Under the pieces are notes generated by a model. The model had not been told where the DNA came from, did not search any database, and saw only the letters and a program-made list of their open reading frames with translations. Below are positions 34,690 to 47,739 of a stretch of 64,000 nucleotides of DNA, piece by piece. Position numbers and translations under genes: made by a program. Origin of the DNA: Rhipidocladum racemiflorum (taxonomy: Eukaryota > Streptophyta > Magnoliopsida > Poales > Poaceae); the NCBI GenBank assembly GCA_036346355.1, contig CM070572.1, positions 38,105,944 through 38,169,943 of the forward strand. Direction: 5' to 3'. Numbering within the stretch: position 1 is the stretch's first letter; every line of letters begins with the position of its first letter.

Positions 34690-37563
34690 ATGTTCGAGAT
34701 TTATGTAGGAGTATGTGAAAATTCTCCCCCTGAAATCTGCACTTCTCTAAGCCTCATCATCCCGATTCCTCTAACACATCTTTCAAAGGAAGATGCCGGG
34801 AGTGACTTAGTGAATAAATCTGCGAGATTTTCACACGATTTAGTATGCAGTATCTTTATCTCGTTCATCTTATGCATTTCATGAGCATAAAAGAACTTGG
34901 GGTTGATATGCTTTGTGAGGTTACTCTTCACATATCCCATTTGCACTTGAGCAATACAAGCTGCATTATCTTCATAGATCATAGTGGGGGGTTTGTTCCA
35001 TGTTCAAACCACATGACTTCTGAGTGTGGTGAACCATTCTTCGAAGCCATGCACATTCTCGAGAGGCTTCATATAATGCAATGATTTCTGAGTGGGTTGT
35101 CGACGTCGAGACAAGTGTCTGCTTAGACGACTTCCAAGAGATTGCTGTTCCACCGCAAAGGAAAACATACCCAGTTTGTGACTTGCTAGTATGCGGGTCC
35201 GATAGGTACCCAACATCGGTATAGCCAACCAAATTCAATTCATTGTTTCTTCTGTAACACAAGCCGAGATCTTTGCTTCCTTGGAGGTAACGAAAGATGT
35301 CCTTCATCCCTTTCCAATGCCTTTTGGTGGGTATGCACTGTACCGTACTAGCAAATTCACGGCGAACGCAATGTCCGGCCTTGTGCTATTCGCAAGGTAC
35401 ATGAATGCTCCAATTGCACTCAAATATGGGAATTTCGCTCCTAGAACTTCCTCCCCCTCTTCTCTAGGCCTGTATGGGTCTAGGTCTGCTTGAAGTGACC
35501 TTCCGACCATTGGGATCTTTGCGGGGTATGCCTTCTCAAAACCAAATCTCTCCAACATTTTCTGCGTGTAGGATGATTGGTGTACCAAGATTCCGACTTG
35601 GACATGTTCAAGCTGCAAGCCTAAACAGAACTTGGTTTTACCCAAGTCTTTCATTTCAAACTCAGAATTCAAGTATGTGCATGCTTCTTCAATTTCTTCA
35701 TCCGGCCCAATGATGTTCAGGTCATCTACATAGACGGAGATTATACAAAATCCATTCGGGGATCGTTGTATAAATACACATGGACAATCTTCGCTGTTCG
35801 TGTAGCCTTTCTTGCAGAGAAAGTCACTCAAGCGACTATACCACATTCTTCCTTACTGCTTCAGCCCATACAGTGATTTCTCCAATTTCACACTGTATAG
35901 GTTTCTATTTGCTCTGTCTTGGTTCGGGATAGGGATACCTTCCGGTACTTTCATGTATAACTCCGAATCCAAGTTTTCATACAAATATGCTGTGACAACA
36001 TCTATTAGCTTCATTATCATCTTCAAGTTGACTGCCATTGAGATCAAGTATCTAAAGGTAATTCCACCCATGACCGGAGAATAGGTTTCTTCATAATCAA
36101 CCCCAGGACGTTGAGTGAAACCTTGAGCGACAAGCCTTGCAATGGTTGTTGCTCTATTCATAGATTATCCTATTATTACAAAATTTATGGCCATTTCGTC
36201 ATGGGGTGCTTCATGCACTTCTACTTGCTCTTCACTGCTATTTCCCTTTCCATGACCAAGTTCCTTTAGTTTTTCTCCGCCAATGTGTGCGCACACATTA
36301 TTTCCGGCTGCTTCTTCCAATGGAAGATTCAGATCTGGAATTGTCTTTTCCACATGCTTCTTTCTAGTGCCAGGTCTCAACTGGCTCCCCTTCTTGCTTT
36401 AGGGCACTTTTGTGATTGGTTGTGGTAAGTCCTCTTGCCCAGTTTTCCCCAGACATCTCCGGGTACTTTGGGTTTGAGAAGATTTCCTGTTCTTTTTCTT
36501 TGAGGCCTCTGAACAGGATGAGGGATACCTTCTGCTTTCTTTGGTATTTCCACCCTCTCTGGTGCATTTCTTGCTGGTACATGCGACTTAACCACGCTCT
36601 TCAGATCGCAAAAATGATCAGGCAGTTCATTTGCTAAATTCTGCAAATCGATTGTCTTCTTAACTTCTTGATTTGCTTCATTAGTGCAAGGGTTATGTGT
36701 GGGGATCCCAGTGGAATACCATATTATTTCCCGGTATTTTTCATCCAATGGTTGATTCTCTCCCCCTAATGACGGGAAACGGTCCTCATCAAAGATACAG
36801 CCAGCGAATCGGGCTGTATGCATGTCTCCAGTCATGGGTTCCAAATACCTGATTATGGATGCACTCTCATAACCAACGTATATCCCAGACTTGCGGAGAG
36901 GGCCCATTGCAGTCCGCTGTGGGGGTGGTATGGGTACATATACCAAACAACCAAAATTTCTAAGATGGGAAATCTTTGGGATGACCCCTTGCACTAATTG
37001 CATAGGTGAATGGATGTTGTAGGCCGATGGTTTATAATTGATGAGTGCTGCTGCGTGCAGAACTGCGTGTCCCCAACAAGTGTTGGGAAAGTTACAATTC
37101 TGCAAGAGCGGCCAGGCTATGAACTTAATCTTCTTTATTAGTGCTTCAGCTAGTCCATTTTACGTATGGACGTGCGATACAGAGTGCTCAACAGTTATTC
37201 CAGTTGCTGTGCGATAATCATCAAATGCCTTGGAAGTAAATTCGCCGGCATTGTCCATTCGAATGGACTTCACACGATGATTAGGAAAAGCATTCTTAAT
37301 TCTGATGATCTGCGAGATCAACTTGGTGAATGCATGATTCCTTGTTGACAACAAACATACATGCGACCATTTCGAGGAAGCATCAATGAGCACCATAAAG
37401 TATCAAAACGGCCCCGACAAGGGCTGAATTGGGGCCGCAAATGTCCCCTTGAATGCGTTCCAGGAATGTAGGGATTTTATGTTGCACTTTCATAACAGAG
37501 GGTCTTGTTATTAATTTCCCGGTGGCACATGCATGGCACACAAAATCTTCGTGATTCGGGAAT
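34690..37563 (-). pseudogene. Copia integrase, reverse transcriptase and RNase H (decayed)
   Basis: In minus-strand order: CHACATGKLI and GDICGP of integrase (about 37540-37430), then YFMVLIDASSKWSHV and RMDNAGEFTSKAFDDY with the DDE core (to about 37165), LVQGVIPKISHLRNFGCLVYVP, then RT with ARLVAQGFTQRPGVDYEETYSPV (about 36150-35855) and the catalytic YVDDLNIIG (about 35725), then RNase H with GYTDVGYLSDPHTSKSQTGYVF and KHINPKFFYAHEMH (about 35230-34870). Several in-frame stops and frame changes (near 37400, 37165, 35855, 35300) make it non-functional. The 37563 limit is where the solo LTR interrupts. Confidence 0.88.
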
Positions 37564-37568
37564 TTTTT

Positions 37569-39198
37569 TGTGACACCACGGAGTGTCGTATCTTATAAAA
37601 TGTGAATGTTGAGGTCAAAAACTTTATAAAATGTGAAAATGGAGGTTAAAACTTTACGTTATGCCGTTTATAGCGTGTTTTTGGGCCGTTTTCGGGTGTT
37701 TGGGCCTCTCCGGGGGACTTTGGGCATTGGGGGTTGAGTTGGGCCTCCGGTGGAAGGGTTTGGGCCCAAGGGGGGACTTTTGGGCAGCCAAATCTGGCCC
37801 TCACCCCTTGGTGCGACCCAAATTCCCTCTCCCAACCCTAGCCGCCACCCCCTAGCCCCCCCATGCGCCTCCACCCTTCCCCTTCCTCTCCATCTTCCCC
37901 CATGGCGCCACCACCCCTCTCCTCCCCTCTCCATCTCCCTTGCTGCCCCTAGGGGAGTTCTCCACCTCAACACCTCGAAGATCCGTCCATTGGAGCGCTC
38001 CGCGACGAGGAGATCCGGTGGATTTGGAGCGAGCAAGGAGATCGCGCGAACCGGGAGGAGATCCGTTGGGTTTTCGGTCATCGGGCGAAGGTATGGCCAT
38101 GGGAATCCTTGGGGTTGGTCTAGGATCTGTTCTAAGGGTGATTATCATGTTTTTAGATCAATTGGTGGTGCTGGAATTGAGTAGATTAGATGGAATCTTG
38201 AGTTTGCCACGTTCTCTGTTTCGGACAGCATGAGCAGTCGACCTAGGGCTTGGGTTTCGTCAATTTGGAGTCAGAATTTGGTCGTACGGCTGTTGAAGAA
38301 GTTGTAGGTAATTTCAATATCTTTCCGTGGGTATAAAGAACGTCCAATTCCGCCCAGCCGTTTGAAAGTTATGATCGTTTTACCGAGCGTGTTAAAATCT
38401 GTGACGTGATTGGAACAAATCACAGTATTTTGTAGATTAAACAACTTTAGAGTCCGAATCAGTTTTTCCATATACTTAGAAAAAGTTGGAAAATTTCCTA
38501 AGCTACGCTACTTAGAAAAAGTTGGAAAATTTCCTAAGCTACGCGAGGATGTACTCGTTTAATTGATTCGGAGTCTTAGAACCCGAGTTATGCCTTTTGG
38601 AAGGCTGCTGTCCCGACGGGACAGAACCTCTGTTTTTGGGTTTAGCGAGTAGTTTGCGATGTCGGGGTAGAAGAGGGTTTGCTTACTATTTTGTGGACAT
38701 GATTGTGAGTGTGTGGTACCCATGTGCAGGTGGTGTGACCCCGGGAGTGCCTTCTACTTCTCGCCAATCCGTTGCCCGTGGTTGAGGCAAGTGTATTGTA
38801 ATGGATAGCGGTTTGTAGGTTGCTAGTTGAGACTAGATGAAATTGATTATATGATATGGTCACTTGCTATGCTTTAATGATTGCCATTGATATGATGAGT
38901 ATGCTTATTATGTTATGATGCCATATGTTAATGTACAAGTTAATTATGATGTTGGCATGTTTGTATACATGGTATGATACATGGCTCGGGCGGTGAGAAA
39001 GTCATAACTAGTCCGGGGAAGGTCGGTGAGAAAGTTATGACTATTCCGGAGAGCCAATGAGTAAGTCCTACATCGTGATTCCATCCACCGCGGTGTTTGG
39101 AAGCGAGGAGTAGGCACCCTCCTTCTTCGGGATGGAAGGGGGGAGAGGGTGCACGCCGACGGGTGTGTACTCAACCATACCGGTATGAGTTTCCAAGG
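37569..39198 (+). mobile_element. Solo LTR, family C copy C3, left part
   Basis: Starts TGTGACACCACGG after the duplication TTTTT (37564-37568; a T-run makes its limit soft). Its right part is at 43804-44406, and the joined length of about 2233 bp matches C1 and C2. It inserted into the copia element between protease and integrase. It contains an internal tandem duplication at 38471-38545. Confidence 0.88.
38471..38545. repeat. Tandem duplication inside LTR C3
   Basis: A unit of about 37 bp (including 'agaaaaagttggaaaattt' and 'cctaagctacg') is repeated head to tail. C1 and C2 have one copy. Confidence 0.85.
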
Positions 39199-42100
39199 TG
39201 TAGGCCCCCGGATCGGCTATCCGGAGTCCTCTGTGCATTTCTGTACTAGTCCCAGATCAGTAGCTAGTACACACAGTCAAATAGTGATGAATCAACAACC
39301 ATATCACGAATACATATAACTAAATAAGAATAAAACCAAATAAAAGCAAAGACCTTATGGTCAAGGTTTACCATTACGGCCTGAACAGGCTGAACAATTT
39401 GAACAACCGCAGCGGAAGACGAAAACACCAAAGCGACCCATCCAAATGCCCACAGGCAATCGAGTGGAGAACGCGTCCTAGTCGTTGGAATTCCTTGACA
39501 ACTTCTTTCACTTCTGAGAGAGGATTAGAATGTAGCATGTGAGTACATAAAGTACTCAGCAAGTCTGGGAAATTATGCATAATGGAGGCTATCCAAGAAT
39601 GGCTAATATGGTTCTTTTGCACAAAGCCAAGTTTCAACAAAACATACTTGTTAATAATTTTCACAAAGCATAATTGAGCAATTCTTTTTAATAATTGAAT
39701 TATGTAATATTGTAGTGAAGGTTCTAACCACCACTCACTAATATACAGGCTCTATCCGCCACATCCCAACAAGATCAGGGTTCAATCCATTCACATGGCT
39801 CTAACTGCCACGATTCACAAAATCAGGTTCCTTCCACCTACCTGGCTTTAGCCGCCAGAAGCACACCCGAGAGTTCTAACCGCTCTCGGATCCCAAAACA
39901 AACCATCATTTAGTTTGAAACCAAAAACCAAAGTCTACCAGTATGAAAGCATTCAGCAAGCTTTGCCTTTGACCGTAGGCACGGCTATTCGAATAGTTTT
40001 AACTCTGCAGAGGTTGTACAGCTTTTACCCACAAGACATGATATTCCCTTGATGCCATGCAATTAGCACACTTCCTTAGGTGTGCCGGCAGGGATATCAT
40101 GACAAGGCCTTTACAATGTATCTACCTAACTTGACCCACCCGCTGAGGTTTCACCGCTGTTAGGGTTCCATCCGCCCAGTACAGAAGCCCCCTCTTGCGT
40201 CGTGTGAGAAAAACAACATTACCTCTTTCCGGCTCCCACATTCCACCGTTTGGTGAGTCTAAGTGAGGTTTCTACAAATTAATTAGCCAGGTCGTACCAT
40301 TATAGACATGTGGTAGTACGGTAATGCTTAGAATGGAGACAGTCATAAGCGTCGGTCCTTAGTTGACTTGGGGCGGTACTTGTGCAATGAAAGCTAGCAC
40401 TCCATCCGCGCCCACCAGACAAACCATTCCGCCCCAGTCCAAAATCATTTTTTCATTTTATTTTTATTTTTGTAAACCATTGGCAATACTCCTTGCCTAT
40501 AACTTCCAACACAAGTTTCAAGAGATAATTGAAATCCCCACCCATAGGTGAATATTGACCGATAGCGAGGCTAAGCATTTCTACCGTACTATTCTATTCC
40601 ACCAATAGTTTATTTTATAAAAATACAAATCTCAGGGTTTGATTACAATCCCTATAATCATTTTTATAATCTCCAATACTCCTTCTATTGCCATACTTTG
40701 ATAATCATAAGAATAATCCAATCTAATATGGTACTTTCACCATGTAAAGTTGATACCATGCCATCATAACTCCAAAATCATACTAAGCTATTATTATCAT
40801 TGTATATGAAACAATCTCCTAAAAATACAATTCTCATTATCGATTGCCCATCATCCATACATTGATTAATTTTGTAATCTACTTGATCCACCACGAATAA
40901 TTCACAATCTCATCCCCAAGCATCCTTTAACAAAGACTCCCGAAACCAAGACTTTATTAATTCATTGACATTAATGATCTTCATACATAGTGACATCCGA
41001 TCGACTTAAACAAATCCCACATAATCCACATTATTCATAAATCCACATAAGTGGTTATCGTGAGACCATAGTTCACAAAATCATTCACTAAACCACCGAG
41101 AATACTTCCCAACATCATCTTTAATCATCTAGAATATAATCCACCGATAATACTTCATAATAGCACATATTTAATCCTTCACATCATCACCTCTAAATTA
41201 TCTATTTTAATTCACCAAGAATACGGAATATTATCATTGACTAAACCACCAAATATTCCGGATCATTCACAATTCTCCAGAAATGATTATCACATATCTA
41301 TATTTCCACAATCATCTATTTCTTAATCGATCCGTTAGTAATAATTCCCCAACAAGCACTAATAATCCAACTAACTCTGAATCTCATTGGATACTATTTT
41401 ATGAAACCAAGAAATCCAATTCGACATAGTATTTACGGACCTATTTAATCCAACAAGGATACTTCACAATACCATACACCTTCCAAAATTTCCCCCAAAT
41501 CCATTATAATGTGACTACTATAATAATCCAACTTCACAACGTTTCAATCACCAACGTTCATAGATCAACCTCATAACTAACAATCCCCATCAACACTAAT
41601 ATTCATGTAATCTCCAATCAAATTGGGTTCTAACTTCAATCTACATTCTATACTAATCTGTTTCATCCAAACAGTCTTCCAAATAGTCATTTCCCTAATA
41701 AAAGAATATTTTTCCAAAAACATTTATATTGGTGGATTGCTATACTAGGGCGACAAAGGATTATGTACAACAATATCAAGGAGGTATGAACAATAGGTAT
41801 TAATTAATGTCCTAACGTCAACATCATCCGTTTATATAAATAGCAATGCAATTTGTAAACACATGGTAAAACATTTAGAAAGCATAGGATCAACATGCGT
41901 CAAGGAGACTTGCCTCGGTCACAGCGAGAATGTTGAACTCTTTGAAGTCCGGCGGCGGGGTTGGAGGACTCGGCGGAAGCGTCGACTACGCGCAAAACGA
42001 GGCAATAAATAAATAAAATCCAAAAATTAAAAAAATAATACTGACAGGTAGATCTTGATTTTAGATGAATTTAGGAATTTGAATGGAGTCAAACGGAGTT

Positions 42101-43798
42101 CGGACGGAGAAGTTATGAGCTTCCGAAGTTTGAATTTTGAATAAATTGGAAAATCGGGAATATTCTCGAAATATTCCTTCTATGGTTGACTGGTCAAACG
42201 TTGACTGAGGACTTTGACTAGGCTTGTCTCTATGGCACTTGGGCCCCACATGTCATGGGCTATAGGGTTGTCTTCAACCTTGAGGTGTGCCATGGCCATA
42301 GATGGTGTGGAGAGCTGGTGGAGGTGGGGGAGGGGAGCCGGCCGGAGTGGGGGGGCTCACCGGCGGCAGCCGGCGCGAGAGGCGGCGTGGCGGCGGCGGC
42401 GAGTGCGGCGTGTGGCGGCGGCGGCCAGCGTCTTGTGAGCCTTGAAGCGGCGGCGCGGCGGCGGCAGTGGCGGCGGGCAGCATGGCGGCAGCGATCGGCA
42501 GACGGCGAGACGGGGCTGGCGCGAGCACGGCGGCGAGCAGCCCACACGCACATGCACAGGAGCTTCCAAAACTAACAGAACACATTTTTTTCCCCCAAAA
42601 ACTCGATTTTTCCATCAAATTCGCACGGATTTGACCCAAATAAAATCATGGGATCTCTAGATAACAACCTTAGGAACACAAGGGAGGGAGGAATCGAGTT
42701 AAATCTCACCGGAGGCGATGAATTTCTCGATGAACGGAGCTCCGACCGGAAGAACAAAAACTCGAAATTCACCTCCAAAACTTGATGCAACCTACAATTG
42801 ATTATTGAGTGAGCTTCTAGACTACCTCATGGTCACAAAGAACCAAGAAACAAGAAGAATGGCTCACCGGAGAAAGATCTACAAGCAAGAACGCGAAGAA
42901 CACCGAAAAAGTGCCCCCGACGTTGGTTTTCTCGATCTCACGGGCAACCGAATGAGGGAGGCAAAGAGTGGATCATACCACCGAGAAGAGGACGTCAACA
43001 CGAAGATATGGGAGGTGAAAGTGCGAGCTTTGATGAAGTAACGCCCGAGTTATGAACATTTAATTGGATTTCGGTTTTTGCTCGGTTGTTCAACTTCCGG
43101 CGAGCTTTGGGCTTAAAGATGGTGGGGAATGGGAAGAGGACGTCGTTACGGATTCAACGGAACCTACCGTTCGCATTTTAGAGTTGAATTGAGGGAGTTA
43201 GGACGATTTGAGTGGAACCCTAGCCATGGATGAGTTTTTGGAGCTTCTCTGTAACTTCCTTGGCTGGAGGTTGAAGAAGGTGCCTGTTCATCGCCACGTG
43301 TCGCTTCCTTATTGGTCCTCCTTTACGCAAACAATTCACCCTAGAGAAAAATTAGGAAAAATGGTCTAAAAATTCTGGAAAAATTCTTAGAACCATTTTA
43401 GAATATTTGGGACCCAATAAAATTGGTTCCACTAAATTTGGATGATTTTTGTGGAATTGAATATTCGGGCGCGGATCGTAGGCATTAAACAAAAGCCGCG
43501 CGAGATAAAATAGGAACGGAGGTCCAAAAATTCGGGGAATGATTCCTAAAATCATTTTGGAATATTTGGAACACAATTGAAGTGATTTGGGGATTTTTGG
43601 AGCATTTTTGGACTCGGGTGAAATTTTGGATACCGGCGGGAACTGGAAAATTCGATTTTTCGATCGGAGGGGAAATAAATCCCGATTTCGGAAGGGAATG
43701 GATGCCAGGTTAATATAAACACCAAAGAAACTCCAAGTTTTGAATTTAATTTATTTAAATTAGGTTTTTCTCCAAAAAGCGAAAACTAGGGTGTTACA
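39199..43798 (-). mobile_element. 4.6-kb solo LTR, family B
   Basis: On the minus strand it begins TGTAACACCCTAG and ends GGGGGCCTACA, with the perfect 5-bp duplication CAAGG on both sides (39194-39198, 43799-43803). It sits inside LTR C3. At 4600 bp this is unusually long for an LTR; in grasses such lengths are known for LARD-type elements such as Sukkula. The same terminus at 1222 is followed by a tRNA-Met primer site, which proves these are LTR ends. It contains a GC-rich CGG-repeat block (42300-42560), and no gene I can support. Confidence 0.9.
42300..42560. repeat. GC-rich (GGC)n-like block within the family B LTR
   Basis: Imperfect GGC/GCG triplet runs give spurious Ala/Arg/Pro-rich ORFs on both strands. 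In LTR orientation this block lies in the 5' third. I interpret it as 5'-UTR-like or degenerate sequence, not a gene. Confidence 0.6.
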
Positions 43799-43803
43799 CA
43801 AGG

Positions 43804-44406
43804 AGACATGAGCATCGCATCGCATTGCATACATAATGGTGATGATATTGATATGTGATCATGAATGAGATGAAAGACATGATATGAGTTGTTATAGCCA
43901 TGTAATTGTTTTTGTGTACCATTGCAATATGCTTGCTGAGTGTTGAACTCATGCTTGTGCTTTCTTGTTGTTTTAGGTACCATGAGATCGGCATGCGGAG
44001 AAGAGAATTAGTCACACTTCTACACGTAACGTCACTCAATTGTTCCCACAGTCACTCAATTGGGTCTTGATAATACATCAAGTGTGATGCATATTGATTT
44101 ATGGTTTAGTTTTGCGATATGAGAGTCTTATTGTTCGTTTGGCTCATGGAGATATTGAATGCTTGGGATTAGACTTATATTGCTGTCATGCCTTTAATTA
44201 TTGCTGTTTTAGATGCCTCTTATATTGCCATATATTGCTATGCTGTTGATGTTCCTTCAATTCATGTTAAAACAAAGGAGATGCTGCCGAAATTTTGGTT
44301 TTTAGCATTTGCTCCTTTGCTGTAATTTACCTTAATTTATGGTATTTAGATATTGTTTAGCCTATGTTTGGTAGCATTCAGGCATGCTAGATGTCAGGGT
44401 GTTACA
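43804..44406 (+). mobile_element. Solo LTR, family C copy C3, right part
   Basis: Continues the C3 LTR after the family B insertion. It ends CAGGGTGTTACA at 44406, followed by the TTTTT duplication. It resembles the last 600 bp of C2, such as 'ggagatgctgccgaaattt'. Confidence 0.88.
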
Positions 44407-44411
44407 TTTTT

Positions 44412-44910
44412 AACATTAGTGCCATGACCTTGTGAGTTGTTAATTATATTTCTAATCAATCTGAGACCCTGATGACCTAAATATACAATGCAATAAAGAA
44501 AAAATAATCCAGACATTCTAAAGAAGTATACACTGCGTGTGCGTTGATTCTCGTGTAGTACAACCCGGATTCATATGAGGGACATTTTTCTAATACCATT
44601 TTTCCATATTCCGCGTGCTTCACAATGCACAAGTGTTCTTTGCCATTTTCTTCATTGGTTTCTATGTGAAACCCATTGGCGCGGATATATTTAAAATTTA
44701 AGAGAGTGCGTGTTGATTCAGGGTACAAAATGGCTTCTTTAATTATCAAAGTTGTACCCATTAGCAATATAATTGTGGCTTTTCGGAGCCTATTATATGC
44801 GTATCGCTTCTTGCGATTGTCGTAATCCTTCCAACGTTCTTTGTGATCATCACGAAGTATTTCAACTCTCTTAATATGGTATTTGTTGTGCCATTATCAA
44901 CAATGCATAT
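44412..44910 (-). pseudogene. Copia protease and GAG-pre-integrase region (decayed)
   Basis: The minus-strand translation shows the retropepsin-like active-site segment CIVDNGTTNTILRELKYF, where the usual DSGTT has become DNGTT. It then shows TLLNFKYIRANGFHIET and KMVLEKCPSYESGLYYTRI of the GAG-pre-integrase domain. Frames are broken at about 44765. The continuation lies beyond the solo LTR at 37563. Confidence 0.75.
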
Positions 44911-45094
44911 CTCCTCCTTTTGGGCGCTACATAATTTCTCAATGAAAATAAATATAATTCTAATCATACAGTGGCAAAGTAATTCAAACATTGCTTGCAA
45001 ATATAGAATACAGGAATAAATAATAATTGTAATTCTATTCATGAGAAAGGAAATGTATGCTCTTCGAGAGCTTACAATTCATTATTCAAAATTC

Positions 45095-45457
45095 ATTAAC
45101 AACCACTGTTCTGTAGTCTGCAAACTTCAGGCGAACCCAATCTTGCTGTGCTTGGAGCAAGATAGTGGACTTGAGCTTCTTGAACTGCTTCTAAAGTGCA
45201 ATCTATAACTCAAGTGCACTCACCTCAGCCATGTATTCATTCTTCAGAGTGGCTGAAAGGTGAAACCTGAGAAAGGGCAAAGTTTGATCGTTTTGCTCGG
45301 CAATAGGTTGCGTGTCCTTCAAGGACCCTAAGCCGATGGCAGCTTAGAGCTTCTTGCTCGCAAGCATGATCTTCAAATATGATGCCCATGTGAGATTGTT
45401 ATGACCATTCGGGGTCAGTTCTTCAAACTCACGTTTGACAATGCTAGGTATTTGCAT
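45095..45457 (-). pseudogene. Copia gag (decayed)
   Basis: Starts at the ATG at 45457 with MQIPSIVKREFEELTPNG and NLTWASYLKIMLASKKL. After stop codons it shows QKAI/TILLQAQQDW-like sequence (KSTILLQAQQDWVRLKFADY), the pattern of UBN2-type copia gag. At least three in-frame stops are present. It precedes the protease region in the correct order. Confidence 0.65.
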
Positions 45458-47500
45458 ATTCACAAGATTCTTTCATTAGATTACTTCGTGTAATCTAGTA
45501 GAGAGTGGTTGCAAATTCATAAATGCAAAAATCAAATTCTCATGAATTTCCAGTAAACTAAAAGAAAGCAATAATGGTAAGATTCATAAATACAAGATAA
45601 ATGCAAGATTCATAAATATTCATAACGATTCATAAATACAGCTTCGTGCATATATGTGATCGGCTTTGTGCAAGCGATCAGATTCATGTGCGCGATCAGC
45701 TTCATGTGATCGACTTCATATATGCATGATCGACTTCGTGCGATCTGCTTTATGTGCGCGATCGTTTCGTGCATGCGATCGGATTCATGTGCGCGATCGG
45801 CTTCGTGCGATCGGTTTAGAGCGGCTTCATGCGTGCGACGCATTCAGTTCCATGCGCGTCGGCCTTCCTAGCGCGACGGTGGCCGCTTCGTGCGGCATGC
45901 TTGAAATTCCAATGAATTATATTAAAGCAATACAATGCATGCAACAAAACAATAATTGCACAATTCATGAATTCATAAATGCGAAAAAGAAATTATCATG
46001 AATTTTCAGTATTCTAAACAGGGCAATTATTGTAAACAAAACATGCAAATATTCATAAATTATTCATAAGTGCTGCAAGATAATGCTAGGAAATTAAAAC
46101 CAAATCCAAAATTTTTCTGGAATTTTTCTAGCTATTTTTCAGAATTTCCTGGAATTTTCTGAGCTTCTGACTATTTTAATTGATTTTCTGAGTTTTTAAT
46201 TAATATTCAGAAAAAGAATAATTATAAAATTCATGAAATAATGGGGGGCAAAGGGGTAATTTCCCCTTGCCCCTGTCATCATCTACTTCTTTTACCAGAT
46301 TGAATCTGGTTTCATGTCCATCCGATCGGGCCTTCAGCCATGGCTCTCGGGTGCGAGGAAGCGGCCAGGCGGCTAAGGCGCCGGCGAGCCGTTAAGGCGA
46401 GGGGCGGGTGCAAAGCGGCGCGCAGTGGATGCACCTGAGCCAACGCAGCCAACAGCGACGGCGCCTGGCGGCAACATCCGGGGCGCGACAGCGGCGCAGA
46501 TGGGGCTCCGGTATCCTGGCGAAGTCAAGGTCGGCCGGCGCAGCGATCGAGGCCGACTAAGCGCGCCGATCGGCCCGGCGAGCGAGGCCAGCGGCAGCGG
46601 CTCGGCGTGCGCGGCGCGCGAAGCGCGTCCGGCCTTGATCGGGTCTTTGCGTGCACCAATGGCGGCGCTTCGGCGGCGGCGCTCGGTGGCGACCAGCGCC
46701 GTGGCCAAGCTAAGCGGGCACCGGCGGCGATGCAACGCGATTCGGCGCGTGGCGGCAGCGCGTTTAGCGGCGAGCACGGCCGGCGCGCGGCACTCGATCA
46801 CATCCGTGGGCGAACGGATGGACGAATCCACATGCATATGGTTTGAATTCTTTGCGTCATAGCTTCTAGTCAATTGATCCACATGCACTTCTTCTTACAT
46901 GCACTTCTTCTGATGTATGCATGTGGTGTGCATGCCGCCGACTTCACCTCTGTATGCATCCAACCGGCCGTTTTGCCGCACGCTTCACATGCATGCGAGG
47001 AGCTGAGGTGCACTCGTCGGCCGGCGGCTGCGTGCCTCGCCGACGGAATCGGTCGGGCGACTACGTGTCGCGGGCGACGAGGACCAGCCGGTGAACTGAC
47101 GAGCGGCAATTTGATGAGCGGCAATGGATGGCTTCGTGCCATATAGATGAATCATGAATGCGAAGGATTTTGTTCTGCATACGTAAGAATGCAAGTGCTA
47201 CGCTAGAATGCATGCTACGTAAGAATGCATGTAGATGTATACATAAGAATGCATGCTAGGTAAGTGTAGATGTACATGCGAAGGATTCTTTGCTTCGTGC
47301 CGTGGGCGCCGTGCAGCGGCAAAGCGCGGAGGTGGAGGCTCTATGCCTCCGGTTGTAGATCAGCAATGGTGACGGTGCTGCGTGCTTCTTCGATGTCGAT
47401 ACCGGTCGACAGAGCTTCGGGCTAAGAGACGGCGCTTCATACGAGATTAGATCAAGTCCATGTCTCATCTTTTCTCACCTTTTCAATCTATTCGCCTGTA
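45458..47500 (-). other. Long leader of the copia element with repeats
   Basis: About 2 kb between primer site and gag, much longer than usual. It contains degenerate repeats of a 'gatcggcttcatgtgcgc' type (about 45650-45850) and a GC-rich block at 46370-46850 that gives spurious Ala/Arg-rich ORFs on both strands. No domain is recognisable. The GC-rich block could be captured host DNA. Confidence 0.45.
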
Positions 47501-47519
47501 GAGCTTTGTGCTGATAACG
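47501..47519 (-). other. Primer-binding site of copia element
   Basis: Directly inside the 5' LTR, the minus strand reads CGTTATCAGCACAAAGCTC. This is the TTATCAGCAC form of the initiator tRNA-Met site common in plant copia elements. Confidence 0.65.
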
Positions 47520-47739
47520 TGTTAGACAACCTCGCTATCGAATAGTCCGAGGTTGCCTAACAGATCTAAACTGGAGAACAAAGAGAGAGGGAGAGAGACA
47601 CAATATGTGGGAGGACTGCTCTGCTTTATTATCTTGATGCATGTCTGTACACGGGGTGACCGCCTGCCTCCTATTTATAACCTACAACTAGGGTTTCGGG
47701 AGAGTCCACATGGACCACGACGGGCCAGATTTCCTAACA
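47520..47739 (-). repeat. 5' LTR of the copia element
   Basis: 220 bp, TGTTAGACAACC at the left and TTTCCTAACA at the right. A TATA box (TTATAAATAG, minus strand) is at about 47671-47680. Just outside, 47745-47810 repeats the last part of the LTR ('catggaccacgacgggcca') two more times. Confidence 0.9.

Larger units (their letters stand above)
34228..47739 (-). mobile_element. Decayed Ty1/copia retrotransposon with nested insertions
   Basis: Two LTRs of about 220 bp (34228-34451 and 47520-47739; TGTTAG...CTAACA) flank the element, with the 5-bp duplication AATTA at 34223-34227 and 47740-47744. Read on the minus strand: 5' LTR, primer site, long leader, gag, protease, integrase, RT, RNase H, polypurine tract, 3' LTR. 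Integrase before RT defines copia. Coding parts carry many stops and frameshifts. The interior is split at 37569-44406 by a solo LTR that itself contains another. Without the nest the element would be about 6.7 kb. Confidence 0.92.

Noticed and set aside
42255..42639. Several overlapping ORFs around 42.4 kb
   Set aside because: They come from GGC-type triplet repeats within the family B solo LTR and are open in several frames at once.
46373..46888. 171-codon ORF in the copia leader
   Set aside because: It is Ala/Arg-rich, open on both strands because of GC content, with no domain and inside a retrotransposon leader.
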